Source of the DNA: Beijerinckiaceae bacterium
GTDB taxonomy: Bacteria; Pseudomonadota; Alphaproteobacteria; Rhizobiales; Beijerinckiaceae
DNA: 64,000 bases
Assembly (NCBI GenBank): GCA_947453205.1
Contig: CANGFT010000005.1
Span: forward strand, 62,001 to 126,000
Reading direction: 5' to 3'
A model generated the notes under the pieces. That model ran no database searches and was not told the DNA's origin. It saw only the letters and a program-made list of their open reading frames with translations. Below, one piece after another: positions 9,477 to 19,339 of the stretch (the first letter of the stretch is position 1; every line of letters begins with the position of its first letter). Position numbers and translations under genes: made by a program.

Positions 9477-10385
9477 ATGATATCTCTCAGCACACGCGCC
9501 CTTCAGGTCTTCGTCGCCATCGTGGACGCCGGCTCCTTTGCGGGGGCGGCGCGCAGGCTGGGCATCGCCCAACCCTCCATCAGCGCCCACGTGCAGGGTC
9601 TTGAGCGGGAAACCGGCGCGCGCCTGTTCGAGCGCGCCAGCGGGCGACAGGCAAGCCTCACCGAGGCGGGGCGCAGCCTGCTGGTTCACGCCCGCGACCA
9701 GTTGGAGCGCACGGCCAGACTTGAGCAGGAGCTTTCCGAGGGCGCGGAGGCGGCGGGCGCGAGCGTGGCCTTCGCCTGCCAGCGCTCGCTGGCGCTCACC
9801 ATTTTGAGGGCGCCCATAGCCAATTACGCCCGCGCCCGCCGCGACACGCGGCTGTCGCTGCGCATCGCCTTTCAGGAGGAGGTCATGGCGGCCGTCCGCA
9901 TGGGGGCGACGGATCTGGGCTGCCTGATCTCCAACGAAGAGCCGGAGGACATCCCCTCCCTCATCATCGGACGCCAGCGCTTCGTGGTCTTCGCAGCGCC
10001 GGATCATCCGCTGGCCGGACGCAGGCGCATTCCCGCGCGCGACCTTTCCGATCACGACTTCATCGGGCCGGTGGCCTCGTCCCTGTTCGGGCGCACCCAG
10101 AAGAAGCTTCTGGCGGGCATCGGCGTGGAGCGCATGCGCGTCGTCGCCGAGGGGACTGAGTTTTCCCTTGTGCGGGATCTTGCAGCCGCAGGACTTGGCC
10201 TTGGCTGCTCTCTTCTCGCCTCGGTGGAGCCCGATCTGGCGGCGGGACGCCTCGCCCTGATCGACATCGACGGGCCGCCGCTCTTTCTCGACGTGCGCCT
10301 GCTCATGAACCCGCAGCGCCGTCTCGCCCGCCCCGTGCAGGAATTCACCGATTTTCTGCGGGAGACGTTCGCCGCTGTCGACTAA
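9477..10385 (+). CDS. LysR-family transcriptional regulator
   Basis: 302 aa; LQVFVAIVDAGSFAGAARRLGIAQPSISAHVQGLERETGARLFERASGRQASLTEAG HTH. Confidence 0.95.
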   Translation: MISLSTRALQVFVAIVDAGSFAGAARRLGIAQPSISAHVQGLERETGARLFERASGRQASLTEAGRSLLVHARDQLERTARLEQELSEGAEAAGASVAFACQRSLALTILRAPIANYARARRDTRLSLRIAFQEEVMAAVRMGATDLGCLISNEEPEDIPSLIIGRQRFVVFAAPDHPLAGRRRIPARDLSDHDFIGPVASSLFGRTQKKLLAGIGVERMRVVAEGTEFSLVRDLAAAGLGLGCSLLASVEPDLAAGRLALIDIDGPPLFLDVRLLMNPQRRLARPVQEFTDFLRETFAAVD

Positions 10386-11230
10386 CGACCGGCGCCCGAC
10401 CGCACCACCGGGCCAAGCGCGGGGTGGCGGTTGACGTCCTTATAAAGCAAGTAGCGGAAAGGGCCGGGCCCGCCCGCGTAGCAGGCCTGCGGGCAGAAGG
10501 CGCGCAGCCACATGAAATCCCCCGCCTCGACCTCGACCCAATCCTGATTGAGGCGGTAAACGGCTTTTCCCTCAAGCACATAGAGACCATGCTCCATGAT
10601 ATGGGTCTCGGCGAAGGGGATCACGCCGCCGGGCTGGAAGGTGACGATGTTCACGTGCATGTCGAAGCGGATGTCGTCGGGGTCGATGAAGCGCGTTGTG
10701 GCCCAGACCCCATTCACATCCGGCATGAAGGCGGGCGCCACGGTCTGGTCGCTGGAGACGAAGGACTCAGGGGCGGGCACGCCGCGCAAGGGCTCATAGG
10801 CCTTGCGGATCCAGTGGAATTTCGCGAGGCCTGCGCCCGTGTTGCGCAGGGTCCAGCGGGAGGCGGGGGCGAGCCAGGCGAAGCCGCCAGCCGTGATTTG
10901 ATGGACCCTGCCCGCGACCTCGAGGCGCAACTCGCCCTCGACCACGAAGAGCGCGCCCTGCGCTGACGGATCAGGCTCGGGGTCCAGACTGCCGCCGCCG
11001 GGGCCGACCTCCATCACATATTGCGCGAAGGTCTCGGCGAAGCCCGACAGGGGCCGCGCGATGATCCAGGCCCGCGTCTTCTCCCAGAAAGGCAGGTTGC
11101 TGGTCACGATGTCGCGCATCACCGCCTTCGGGATCACCGCATAGGCCTCGGTGAAGACCGCGCGCCCCGTCAGAAGCTCGGTCTGCGGAGGATGGCCGCC
11201 GGGGATCGCGTAGTAGCTTTTGGGGCTCAT
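10382..11230 (-). CDS. allE: (S)-ureidoglycine aminohydrolase-like bicupin
   Basis: 282 aa; MSPKSYYAIPGGHPPQTELLTGRAVFTEAYAVIPKAVMRDIVTSNLPFWEKTRAWIIARPLSGFAETF...; next to ureidoglycolate lyase. Confidence 0.8.
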   Translation of the reverse strand: MSPKSYYAIPGGHPPQTELLTGRAVFTEAYAVIPKAVMRDIVTSNLPFWEKTRAWIIARPLSGFAETFAQYVMEVGPGGGSLDPEPDPSAQGALFVVEGELRLEVAGRVHQITAGGFAWLAPASRWTLRNTGAGLAKFHWIRKAYEPLRGVPAPESFVSSDQTVAPAFMPDVNGVWATTRFIDPDDIRFDMHVNIVTFQPGGVIPFAETHIMEHGLYVLEGKAVYRLNQDWVEVEAGDFMWLRAFCPQACYAGGPGPFRYLLYKDVNRHPALGPVVRSGAGR

Positions 11231-11242
11231 GATCGTCTCCGT

Positions 11243-11761
11243 TCAGGGGGCAAGCGTGAGCTGTTCGCCCGCTTCCAGCCAGACCTCTTCCAGATTATTC
11301 CCCGGCCCGCCCCTGTCCACAACGAGAAACCGGCTGGCGGGGTCAAGCACCAGGAGAGGATGGTGCCAGACATTGCGGGCGTAATTCACGCCCTGCCGCC
11401 CGCTCGCCGCAAAAGCGCGATAGGTCGAGGCGTTCCGAGGATCGGTGCAGACGAGCACCAGCCAGGGGCGGTCCTGCAGGGGCTGGAAGAGCTGGGTTCC
11501 CAGCGGATGCCGCTCCATGATCTCCACGCGGATCGGGAGGGGTCGCGGCTCGGCGACGAAGAGGCTGATGTTCACCACCCCGCCCTCGGCGCCCACATCG
11601 ACGCCAGCCAGACCATCGCAGCGGGTGGCGAAACCCTGGTTGATGGCCTTGACCAGAGCCCCATCCGCCTCGACGACATCCCCGAAGGGGGCGAAGGCCT
11701 CTTTGGTGAGCGGCGCGATGAAAATGCTGGACATGCCGGGGCCTGCGCTCGTTCGAATCAC
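11243..11761 (-). CDS. allA: Ureidoglycolate lyase family protein (start possibly 11734)
   Basis: IFIAPLTKEAFAPFGDVVEADG..INQGFATRCDGLAGVDV..VNISLFVAEPRPLPIRVEIMERHPLGTQLFQPL. Confidence 0.85.
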   Translation of the reverse strand: MIRTSAGPGMSSIFIAPLTKEAFAPFGDVVEADGALVKAINQGFATRCDGLAGVDVGAEGGVVNISLFVAEPRPLPIRVEIMERHPLGTQLFQPLQDRPWLVLVCTDPRNASTYRAFAASGRQGVNYARNVWHHPLLVLDPASRFLVVDRGGPGNNLEEVWLEAGEQLTLAP

Positions 11762-11908
11762 ACGGACGCCCGCGCGGGGGGCGCCGGGCGAGGAACGGGT
11801 ACCATAATTTTAAGCCCCTCACCTGCGCAACGCCTCAACCACCACCTTGCCGCTGACGCCCCGGCAAGGCTAAATGCCTCCAGAAAATTTTCGGGGGAAA
11901 CACCGCAC

Positions 11909-13066
11909 ATGAGTTCGGACGCCAAGAAACGCTACGATGTCGACCTTGCATCAACCATGCCCGGCACGCCCGGCGGCGTCTTCATGCGCCAGTTCTGGAT
12001 TGCGGTTCACGACAGCGACGACCTTCCCGTCGGCCGCGCCAAGCCGATCCGCATCATGGGCGAGGACTACGTGATCTTCCGCACGCAATCGGGCGTCGCG
12101 CAGGTCATGGCGCAGCGCTGCCCGCATCGCGGGGCGCCGATGCATCTGGGCTGGGTCGAGGGCGAGGAGCTGCGCTGCGTCTACCATGGCTGGAAATTCG
12201 ACTGCTCCGGCGCCTGCACCGAGCAGCCTGCAGAAGAGCCCGGCTATAACGAAAAGGTCCGCATCAAGACCTATCCCACTGGCGAGCATATGGGCCTCGT
12301 CTTCGCTTATTTCGGCGAGGGAGAGCCGCCCCATTTCCCGCCCTTCCCGGAGCCCGAGGGCGAGGGCGTGATCGAGGTGCGGCCCTCCACCGAGGCGCCC
12401 TGCAACTATCTCCAGTGTTTCGAGAACAGCATGGACGAGGTGCATGTCGCCTTCACCCATGCGCCCGGCGGCACCCATGCCAAGATCGCCCATGACCTGC
12501 CGATCATCACGGCGGAGGAGACGGACTGGGGCATGATGCGCTATGGCCGCCGCAAGACGGGGGAGGTGCGCCACACCCTCCATTACGCCCCCAACGCCGT
12601 GCGCGTCTTCGTGCCGCCCATGTTCGGCATGGGCGCGGTCGGCGGCTGGCCGGAGCTGATCCTCATCTTCACGCCCGTGGACGACCATAACTGCCGCTGG
12701 TTCGCCACCAGCAAGGTCCATGTGAGCGGCGAGGAGGCGGAGAAATACTGGGCCAAGCGCCATGAAATGGAATCGAAGGCCGGCGACTTCCGCCCGGTCA
12801 TGGATGTGGTGCAGGACATCTGGAGCGGCAAGCTCATTTATGAGGAGGTGCGCCATCCCCAGCTCGCGCGCGTGCAGGACATCGCCGTGCAGGCCGGGCA
12901 GGGCCGCATCGCCGACCGGGAAAATGAGTTCCTGGGCCGCTCGGACGCGGGCATCGTCGCCTGGCGGCGCATTCTGCTGCGTGAATTGCGCGCCATCGCC
13001 AATGGACAGCCCCACAAGAAATGGGCGACCCCGCCCGCCGACGTGAAGCCGGTCATGGGCGCCTGA
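11909..13066 (+). CDS. Rieske 2Fe-2S aromatic ring-hydroxylating oxygenase, alpha subunit
   Basis: Start ATG at 11909 (MSSDAKKRYDVDLAS); Rieske CPHRGAPMHLGWVEGEELRCVYHGW; catalytic ENSMDEVHVAFTH. Confidence 0.9.
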   Translation: MSSDAKKRYDVDLASTMPGTPGGVFMRQFWIAVHDSDDLPVGRAKPIRIMGEDYVIFRTQSGVAQVMAQRCPHRGAPMHLGWVEGEELRCVYHGWKFDCSGACTEQPAEEPGYNEKVRIKTYPTGEHMGLVFAYFGEGEPPHFPPFPEPEGEGVIEVRPSTEAPCNYLQCFENSMDEVHVAFTHAPGGTHAKIAHDLPIITAEETDWGMMRYGRRKTGEVRHTLHYAPNAVRVFVPPMFGMGAVGGWPELILIFTPVDDHNCRWFATSKVHVSGEEAEKYWAKRHEMESKAGDFRPVMDVVQDIWSGKLIYEEVRHPQLARVQDIAVQAGQGRIADRENEFLGRSDAGIVAWRRILLRELRAIANGQPHKKWATPPADVKPVMGA

Positions 13067-13079
13067 CAGGGAGGACATC

Positions 13080-14060
13080 ATGTTGACATCCATCACACGG
13101 CGCGACGCGCTGGTCAGCCTTTCCGCAACCCTCGCCCTCGCGGGCGCCGGCGCGCAGGCCCAGACCTATCCCGCGCGCCAGATCCAGATGATCCTGGGGT
13201 TTCCGCCTGGGCCGGTCGACATCGTCGGCCGGCCCGTGGCGGCGAAGCTGCAGGAGGCGCTGGGGCAGACGGTGGTCTTCGAGAACCGTCCGGGCGCCAA
13301 TGGCGCCATCGCGACCGAACAGGTCATGCGCGCGGCGCCCGACGGCTACACCATCCTGCTCGCCACCTCCGGCACTCATGTCACCGCCGTGCATCTGACG
13401 AAGAACCTGCGCTACAATCCGGTGAAGGATTTCGAGCCGATCATCGCCGCCGTCGAGCCGGTGACCTGTCTGGTGGTGCATCCCTCCGTGCCAGCCAATA
13501 CGGTTCAGGAACTGATCGCCTGGATCAAGGCCAACCCCGGCAAGGTCTCCTACGGCACCTCCGGCAATGGCTCCGTCTTCCATCTGACTGGCGAGCTCTT
13601 CAAGCAGACGACGGGCGTGCAGATGGCTCATGTGCCCTACCGGGGGCTTGATCCCGCCATGAGCGACCTCATCGCAGGCCATATTCCCGTGCTCTTCACG
13701 GCCATGTCGACGGCGGCGCCGCAGGTGGACGGGGGCAAGGCGAAGCTCATCGCCATGCTGGAGCCGGACCGCTTCGAGCGGCGCCCCAACACGCCCTCGA
13801 TCAGCGAGGCGATCCCCGCCTTCCGCAAGCCGCCCACCTGGTTCGGCTTCTTTGCGCCCAAGGGCACGCCGGAGCCCATCATCGCCAGGCTCAATGCGGA
13901 AATCGCCAAGATCCTGGCATTGCCCGACATGCAGGCGCGCTTTCAGGACGCGGGCTACGCCATGCTCGGCGGATCGCCCCAGCGGCTGCACGACATGATG
14001 GTGGACGGCATCGACCGCTTCGGCGCCATCATCAAATCCGTCGGCATCGAGCCGGAATAG
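13080..14060 (+). CDS. TctC/Bug-family tripartite tricarboxylate transporter substrate-binding protein
   Basis: 326 aa, signal peptide, YPARQIQMILGFPPGPVDIVGRPVAAKLQEALGQTVVFENRPGANGAIATEQV. Confidence 0.92.
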   Translation: MLTSITRRDALVSLSATLALAGAGAQAQTYPARQIQMILGFPPGPVDIVGRPVAAKLQEALGQTVVFENRPGANGAIATEQVMRAAPDGYTILLATSGTHVTAVHLTKNLRYNPVKDFEPIIAAVEPVTCLVVHPSVPANTVQELIAWIKANPGKVSYGTSGNGSVFHLTGELFKQTTGVQMAHVPYRGLDPAMSDLIAGHIPVLFTAMSTAAPQVDGGKAKLIAMLEPDRFERRPNTPSISEAIPAFRKPPTWFGFFAPKGTPEPIIARLNAEIAKILALPDMQARFQDAGYAMLGGSPQRLHDMMVDGIDRFGAIIKSVGIEPE

Positions 14061-14078
14061 GGGCGCACAAGGCGCCCC
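14060..14078. terminator. Hairpin between convergent genes (GGGGCGC-ACAAG-GCGCCCC)
   Basis: Perfect 7-bp arms between the stop codons of convergent CDSs; no clear T-tract. Confidence 0.5.
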
Positions 14079-14087
14079 CGTCACGCC

Positions 14088-15191
14088 TCAAGTGTTCAGG
14101 CGGGGAATCAACCGCAGGGCGTTGCCCCGGTCGATGGTCTGGCGCACCTCGGGCGTCAGCGTCCGCTCCGCCATATATTTCACGGCCTTCTGCACCGTGC
14201 CGAAGGGCGCGTCTGACCCGAAGAGGATCTGCTTCGACGTCGCCATGATCGTCAGCGCGGCGAGCGACGCCTCGGAATTGGCGCTGGCTGTGTCATAATG
14301 GAGCTTGCGCAGCTCAGGCAGCAGGCCATCGGGGAAATATTCGGCATATTTTTTGTTCTTGCCGATATTGTCCTCGAGCCGACCGGCCAGCATGGGCGTG
14401 GCGCCGCCGCCGTGGGAGAAGATCCATTTGATGTCCTTGTAGCGATGCACCGCGCCATTGATCATCAGGCTCACGATGGCGCGGGTCGAATCGAACGGAT
14501 ATTCCTGCGTCTGCGGCGGCAAGTCCGGAATGATGTTGCCGCAGCAGTTCGCCAGCGTCGGGTGGAAGAAAACCACCGCCTTGCGCCGGTTCAACTCCTC
14601 GAACACCGGCTTGAACGCCGCATCCCCGGGATATTTTCCATCGTAATTGCTGAGCAGGCCGATCCCGTCCGCCTTCAGCACATCGAGGGCATATTCAATC
14701 TCCTTCAGACTGCCTTCGATGTCGGGGAGCGGCAGCACGGCGAAGAGGCCGAATCGGCCCGGCCAGGTCTTGATCTGCTCTGCGGCGTAATCGTTCCACA
14801 TGCGCGCGAGGCGCCGACCGGCGGCGACATCCCCATACCAGACCCCGGGGGTCGAGATGGAGGCGATGGCCGTTTCGACGCCCGCCTCGTCCATGCCCTC
14901 CAGCGTGCGCTCGGGGGTCCAGGCCATGAGCGCGTCAGGGGGCAGATTATGGGCGAAATTCAGCCGATCATGCTCTTCCTTGATATATTTGGGCGGCATG
15001 AAATGGTGGTGAATGTCGATCCGGCGCGGCTTTGGCTGCGGCGCCTTGTCCTGCCCAAAGGCCCCGCCGCTGAAGGCCCCGATTCCCGCGCAGGCGATGG
15101 AGCCTGACAGGAACGAGCGACGTGAACGCGGCGCCCGCGCGCCGTGATGCAAAGGCTCGGCGCAGGCGCAATCCGGCGTGATGATGGTCAT
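14088..15191 (-). CDS. Amidohydrolase family (ACMSD-like) protein with Tat-type signal
   Basis: 367 aa; RSRRSFLSGSIACAGIGAF twin-arginine motif; IDIHHHFMP metal site; LFGSDAPFG. Confidence 0.85.
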   Translation of the reverse strand: MTIITPDCACAEPLHHGARAPRSRRSFLSGSIACAGIGAFSGGAFGQDKAPQPKPRRIDIHHHFMPPKYIKEEHDRLNFAHNLPPDALMAWTPERTLEGMDEAGVETAIASISTPGVWYGDVAAGRRLARMWNDYAAEQIKTWPGRFGLFAVLPLPDIEGSLKEIEYALDVLKADGIGLLSNYDGKYPGDAAFKPVFEELNRRKAVVFFHPTLANCCGNIIPDLPPQTQEYPFDSTRAIVSLMINGAVHRYKDIKWIFSHGGGATPMLAGRLEDNIGKNKKYAEYFPDGLLPELRKLHYDTASANSEASLAALTIMATSKQILFGSDAPFGTVQKAVKYMAERTLTPEVRQTIDRGNALRLIPRLNT

Positions 15192-15257
15192 GTCTCCCCC
15201 CTATTGTTATGGGGGCATCATCGCTGGATGCGGCGAATCCCGCAAGCGGGGGCCGCC

Positions 15258-15473
15258 TCAATAATGGGGCGGCGGCGGCTCCGGGCCATCGCGCTGCGGC
15301 GCGCTGTTCTGCACCTCCTCGCGCAAATGCGCCACCTGCCGCTCCAGCGCGCTGATCTTCAGCCATTGCGCCGTGATGACCTCGTTCAGCTCGGCGCTCA
15401 TCTGGTCCTGATGGGCGATCCGCACCTCAAGGTCATCGAGCCTTCTGAGGACTTCGACCAATTTGTCGCTCAT
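15258..15473 (-). CDS. slyX: SlyX family protein
   Basis: 71 aa; [45 protein letters not shown]-terminal PPPHY. Confidence 0.85.
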   Translation of the reverse strand: MSDKLVEVLRRLDDLEVRIAHQDQMSAELNEVITAQWLKISALERQVAHLREEVQNSAPQRDGPEPPPPHY

Positions 15474-15570
15474 TCCGGGGTTCCTGGCGCAGCTTGCTGA
15501 AATGTTCGACCATCCTACAGGGATCGCCTACCATCGGCGATGGAATTGTCGAGAGGCGCCGGAACAGCCC

Positions 15571-16059
15571 ATGAATGAAGCGAATGAAAAAGGCCCGATC
15601 CTCATCATGATCGACGCCGACGCCTGCCCCGTGAAGAACGAGGCCTACAAGGTCGCCGAACGTCACGATGTCAAAACCTTCGTCGTGGCCAATAGCTGGA
15701 TCAACACGCCGCGCGACCCCATGATCGAGCGCGTGGTCGTTCCTGCGGGGCCCGACGTCGCCGATGACTGGATCGCGGAGCGCGCAAGGCCCGGCGTCGT
15801 GGTGGTGACGGCGGATGTGCCGCTGGCGGCGCGCTGTCAGAAGGCGGGCGCCCATGTCATAGCGCCCAGCGGCCGCGCCTTCACCGAGCAATCCATGGGC
15901 ATGGCGCTGGCCGTGCGCAACCTCATGGACGACCTGCGCTCGCAAGGCGAGACCACCAGAGGCCCGCCGCCCTTTTCACCAAAGCAACGCTCGGAGTTCC
16001 TCTCGGCGCTCGATCTGGCTCTGGTGCGATTGGTCCGGGCGGGCTTCCCCAAGCGTTAG
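15571..16059 (+). CDS. YaiI/YqxD family (DUF188) protein
   Basis: In-frame ATG at 15571: [23 protein letters not shown]...[29 protein letters not shown]. Confidence 0.9.
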   Translation: MNEANEKGPILIMIDADACPVKNEAYKVAERHDVKTFVVANSWINTPRDPMIERVVVPAGPDVADDWIAERARPGVVVVTADVPLAARCQKAGAHVIAPSGRAFTEQSMGMALAVRNLMDDLRSQGETTRGPPPFSPKQRSEFLSALDLALVRLVRAGFPKR

Positions 16060-16439
16060 CGCGGCGCAGGCGATTTTGCGCCTGGCAGCCGCTCCACCGC
16101 CCTTGCGAGATCTTCGCACCCAAAGGGCTTTCGAAGGAACGGCCGATCCTGAAAGCGCGGCGCGACCTCGACCTGGGCTGAGCCTGTGCAGAAGATGAAG
16201 GGTATGTGGCGCAGGGCGAGCGCATCAGCGACGGCGTCGCTCTTTCGTCCCTGCAGATTGACGTCGAGCAGGGCTGCATCGAAGGCCTGGCTTTCGATCA
16301 GCCTGATCGCCTGCTCAGCTGTTGAGACGGACGCCACAGATGCGCAGCCAAAGTCCCGCAGCATGTCCTCGACCATCATGACAAGCAGGATCTCGTCTTC
16401 GACGAGCAGGAACCGGCGCGCTTTCTGCTTCACGATCAT
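16056..16439 (-). CDS. Single-domain response regulator (REC only)
   Basis: Start MIVKQ at 16439; [35 protein letters not shown] receiver residues. Confidence 0.85.
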   Translation of the reverse strand: MIVKQKARRFLLVEDEILLVMMVEDMLRDFGCASVASVSTAEQAIRLIESQAFDAALLDVNLQGRKSDAVADALALRHIPFIFCTGSAQVEVAPRFQDRPFLRKPFGCEDLARAVERLPGAKSPAPR

Positions 16440-16634
16440 CGGATCGCTCACGTCGATCCATGGTTTGCAAACTGCGCGTTCATGAACCCTGCCCCCTCCG
16501 AAAGCCACCCCGCCTGTCGATATCTCTAATCGTCCTGACGGGATAAAAGTTCTCTTCGGGCGCCGAAAAACGGATTTAAAGAACCATGACACGAGCCACG
16601 CGCGCGAAAGGCGGAGGCTGAGCCGCCCGCTCAC

Positions 16635-17675
16635 TTACGTTTCTGCGGCGATGGGCGCTGGCGCTGGTATGTCCAGCTCGCAGACAAGCCCCTCGGGCCT
16701 GTAATCGAAATGAGCCGAGCCGTTCAGCTCATAAGCGAGGCCACGGCTGATCATCTGCGATCCGAAGCCCTGATGGGTCGGCGGCTTGACCGGCGGCCCC
16801 CCCATTTCTCGCCAGATCAGCTTCAACCGCAGCCCTTGCGGCGATGGCGCAAGGCGCCAGTCAATGTGGACCGACCCGCCCTTGCTCAGCAGCGCGCCAT
16901 ATTTCAGCGCATTCGTCGCCAGTTCATGGAAGACCATGTAAAGCGCCAGCGCCTCCTTCGGGGGAAAGCGAATGTTGTCGCCGTGAATCACGATGCGGTC
17001 CTGAAGGCCATCCACCGATTTGAAAGGCTCAAGCGTGTTTCTGATGATGTCGAAAATCCCCGCGCTGATCCAATTTTGCTGCGCCAGAAGGTCGTGCGAT
17101 CGGGCGAAGGCGGACAGGCGCGATTCGATGATTTTCTTGACCGCAGGCCGGTCGGCCTCTGTGGCCAAAGCCTGCTTGACGATCGACTGAGCCATGGCGA
17201 GGCTGTTTTTGACACGATGATTCAATTCATCGATGACCAGCTTCCAATGGGCCTCCTCGTATTTATGCTCGACGAAGGATCCGAAATACTGGACCTTTCG
17301 TCCTGCGGTGTCGCTCACCGGCGTGATGAAGACCGAGGCGCGGAAAACATCCCCTGATTTGCGCACGCAATCGATTTCAGAATCGATGGGCGTTCCTTCG
17401 GCCAGCCCCTGCCGCAGCTTGGCGATAAGCGCAGGATCTGTGCCCGGGGCGATCAGCGCATAAATGCTTTTTCCGAGCAGTTCCTGCGCTGAATATCCCA
17501 GCAGGCTGAGCATGCTGTCATTGGCGTAGACGATGCGGTTCTCGGGGTGGTTCGCATCGGTGAAGACAATAGGCAGTTTCGACATCTCGCAAGCCAGCAC
17601 GAAGGGGCCGCGCCCTTCCTGCAGCAGCCTGACCCTGGCTTCCGCTCTTTGTTGCACATGGGATTTCTTTGGCAT
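16635..17675 (-). CDS. PAS-domain sensor histidine kinase, HWE/HisKA_2 type
   Basis: Start MPKKSHVQQR at 17675; PAS NRIVYANDSMLSLLGYSAQELLGKS; H-box VIDELNHRVKNSLAMAQSIVKQ. Confidence 0.88.
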   Translation of the reverse strand: MPKKSHVQQRAEARVRLLQEGRGPFVLACEMSKLPIVFTDANHPENRIVYANDSMLSLLGYSAQELLGKSIYALIAPGTDPALIAKLRQGLAEGTPIDSEIDCVRKSGDVFRASVFITPVSDTAGRKVQYFGSFVEHKYEEAHWKLVIDELNHRVKNSLAMAQSIVKQALATEADRPAVKKIIESRLSAFARSHDLLAQQNWISAGIFDIIRNTLEPFKSVDGLQDRIVIHGDNIRFPPKEALALYMVFHELATNALKYGALLSKGGSVHIDWRLAPSPQGLRLKLIWREMGGPPVKPPTHQGFGSQMISRGLAYELNGSAHFDYRPEGLVCELDIPAPAPIAAET

Positions 17676-18151
17676 CAGCGGGAGCCCGGTCTTCGTGGAT
17701 TGACGAACAGACTGCGGATCAAACCTCAACCGTTGACAAACTCCATCCCTTAAATGGAGGTAGACTTGAGCCTCGCCGCCGCAAGAAGGCCCACCCAAAA
17801 GCCCGGCTCCGGCGGTTTTCAGAGCCTAACGAGCTGGGCTTTGCAATGTTGAGCGGCGACGCCTCATCCTTTCGTGCAGCAGCGAAACGGCAGGCTACGG
17901 GCCGTGCTGCGCCGGGATCATAGGCTTGCTCAAGATGCGGTTGCACCCACGGGGTCCCCGATATTGACCTGGCGCTCCGCCTTGGGGATTGCGGGCGATC
18001 TCATGGACTCCATCCGCCAGAGATGCTGGAGCCTGACCGCCGCGCGAGCCAGCCACGATTTGAAATCTGCTTGAGGCCATCGACTTTTCGTCCGCCATCT
18101 CGCTTTTTGACGGCAGGCCCGCCATCATTTCCGGGCTCGGCGGCGCCGGGC

Positions 18152-18457
18152 CTACGCGCAATTCGGCATCGGCGCAAGCCGCTTCACCTTCAGCCCCGTG
18201 GTATCCTCATAGGGACGCTTGTTGCTGCGCGTGTGAATGAAGATGTTGCCGATGCCGCGACGATAGCCACGGGTGTCGATGAGGTCAGCCAGTTCCTGCA
18301 CGCTGGGCTTGCCAGCCTTTCGCGCGACGATGGCGGCTTCGAGCTTCTCGGCTTGAAAATGCTCAAGCGCGTCGGCGCGGTCCTCGTGGCTCATGCAGGA
18401 GACCGCGTCCTCACCGCCAAGAAGGGCCAGCAATTCTTCTCTAAGCGACATTTCCAT
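18152..18457 (-). CDS. Hypothetical protein (101 aa)
   Basis: AGGAGG-like SD upstream of ATG; MEMSLREELLALLGGEDAVSCMSHEDRADALEHFQAEKLEAA...; family not recognised. Confidence 0.55.
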   Translation of the reverse strand: MEMSLREELLALLGGEDAVSCMSHEDRADALEHFQAEKLEAAIVARKAGKPSVQELADLIDTRGYRRGIGNIFIHTRSNKRPYEDTTGLKVKRLAPMPNCA

Positions 18458-18664
18458 TGTTCCTCCTGAAAACCTTTCTCAACACTGTTTTATGCGCAGC
18501 TATCGCAGACCTTTTCAGGGGTAAGGCGACCTTTGCAAGCTCGGCCTTTAGTGTGCGTTCGGTGATGCCTAACCGAAGTTTTGAACAAACAAATCAACCC
18601 GACTGCGTGTGGGCGGCAGGCGCCGTCAACATCTCCATGACCAGCCGCTTCGGCTGCGGTCGCC

Positions 18665-19339
18665 TCACGGCGAAGGCCTTGCGGTCAGGCCCGCGATGAT
18701 GAAGGCGATCATGTCATCCAGCGTTGCGCCTGGCTTGTGATTGAATTGCGCGATCATCTGAGGGTGGAAAAAGCGGAGCATGGCGGCGCTGGCGCATTTG
18801 GCGGCGACTTCGACATCCGCCACATGAAACAGGCCTGCGGCGGCGCCGTCTGCGATGACCTGTGCGATAAAAAGGGTGATCTGGAGGATATGGGCCTCGC
18901 AAACATCCCAGGCCTCCTCCATCGCCACCGCGACCATCTCATGGATTTTCGAGTCCTCGACATAGCGCGCGGCGTTCATATGGTGGACCGTGGTCAGAAG
19001 GGTCCGCAAGCGCTCGGTTGCGGGCTCTTGTCCGTCCGCAATGTTTCGGGCTGCGGTCTCGACTTCGCCCATCAAGAAGCGGGCGGCGCTTTCATGGATC
19101 TCCTTCTTCGACTCGAAGAATCGGTAGATGTTCGCCGGGCTCATCCGCAGCGCCTTTGCAATGTCCGCTACGGTCGTCTTGTGATAGCCCACATCGCGGA
19201 ACAGTCGGATCGCGGTCACCAGAACCGCTTCACGCATTTCGCCATCCGGCCTTGTTGATCCTGCGCCCATGGTTTTCTCATTCGCCGGATTGCGGTTCAT
19301 GGCGCATCGATCCTGTGTTGGCGGGTTCTGTGTTTTCAC
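18665..19339 (-). CDS. TetR-family transcriptional regulator
   Basis: AIRLFRDVGYHKTTVADIAKALRMSPANIYRFFESKKEIHES; overlaps RND gene by 4 nt. Confidence 0.93.
   Translation of the reverse strand: MKTQNPPTQDRCAMNRNPANEKTMGAGSTRPDGEMREAVLVTAIRLFRDVGYHKTTVADIAKALRMSPANIYRFFESKKEIHESAARFLMGEVETAARNIADGQEPATERLRTLLTTVHHMNAARYVEDSKIHEMVAVAMEEAWDVCEAHILQITLFIAQVIADGAAAGLFHVADVEVAAKCASAAMLRFFHPQMIAQFNHKPGATLDDMIAFIIAGLTARPSP

Noticed and set aside
11021-11908. N-terminal extension of the Rieske ORF in the ORF track (681 aa)
   Set aside because: The stretch is antisense to allE/allA; the real oxygenase starts at ATG 11909 with MSSDAKKRYDVDLAS.
11951-13096. 381-aa minus-strand ORF
   Set aside because: Antisense shadow of the Rieske oxygenase.
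13053-14084. 343-aa minus-strand ORF
   Set aside because: Antisense shadow of the TctC gene.
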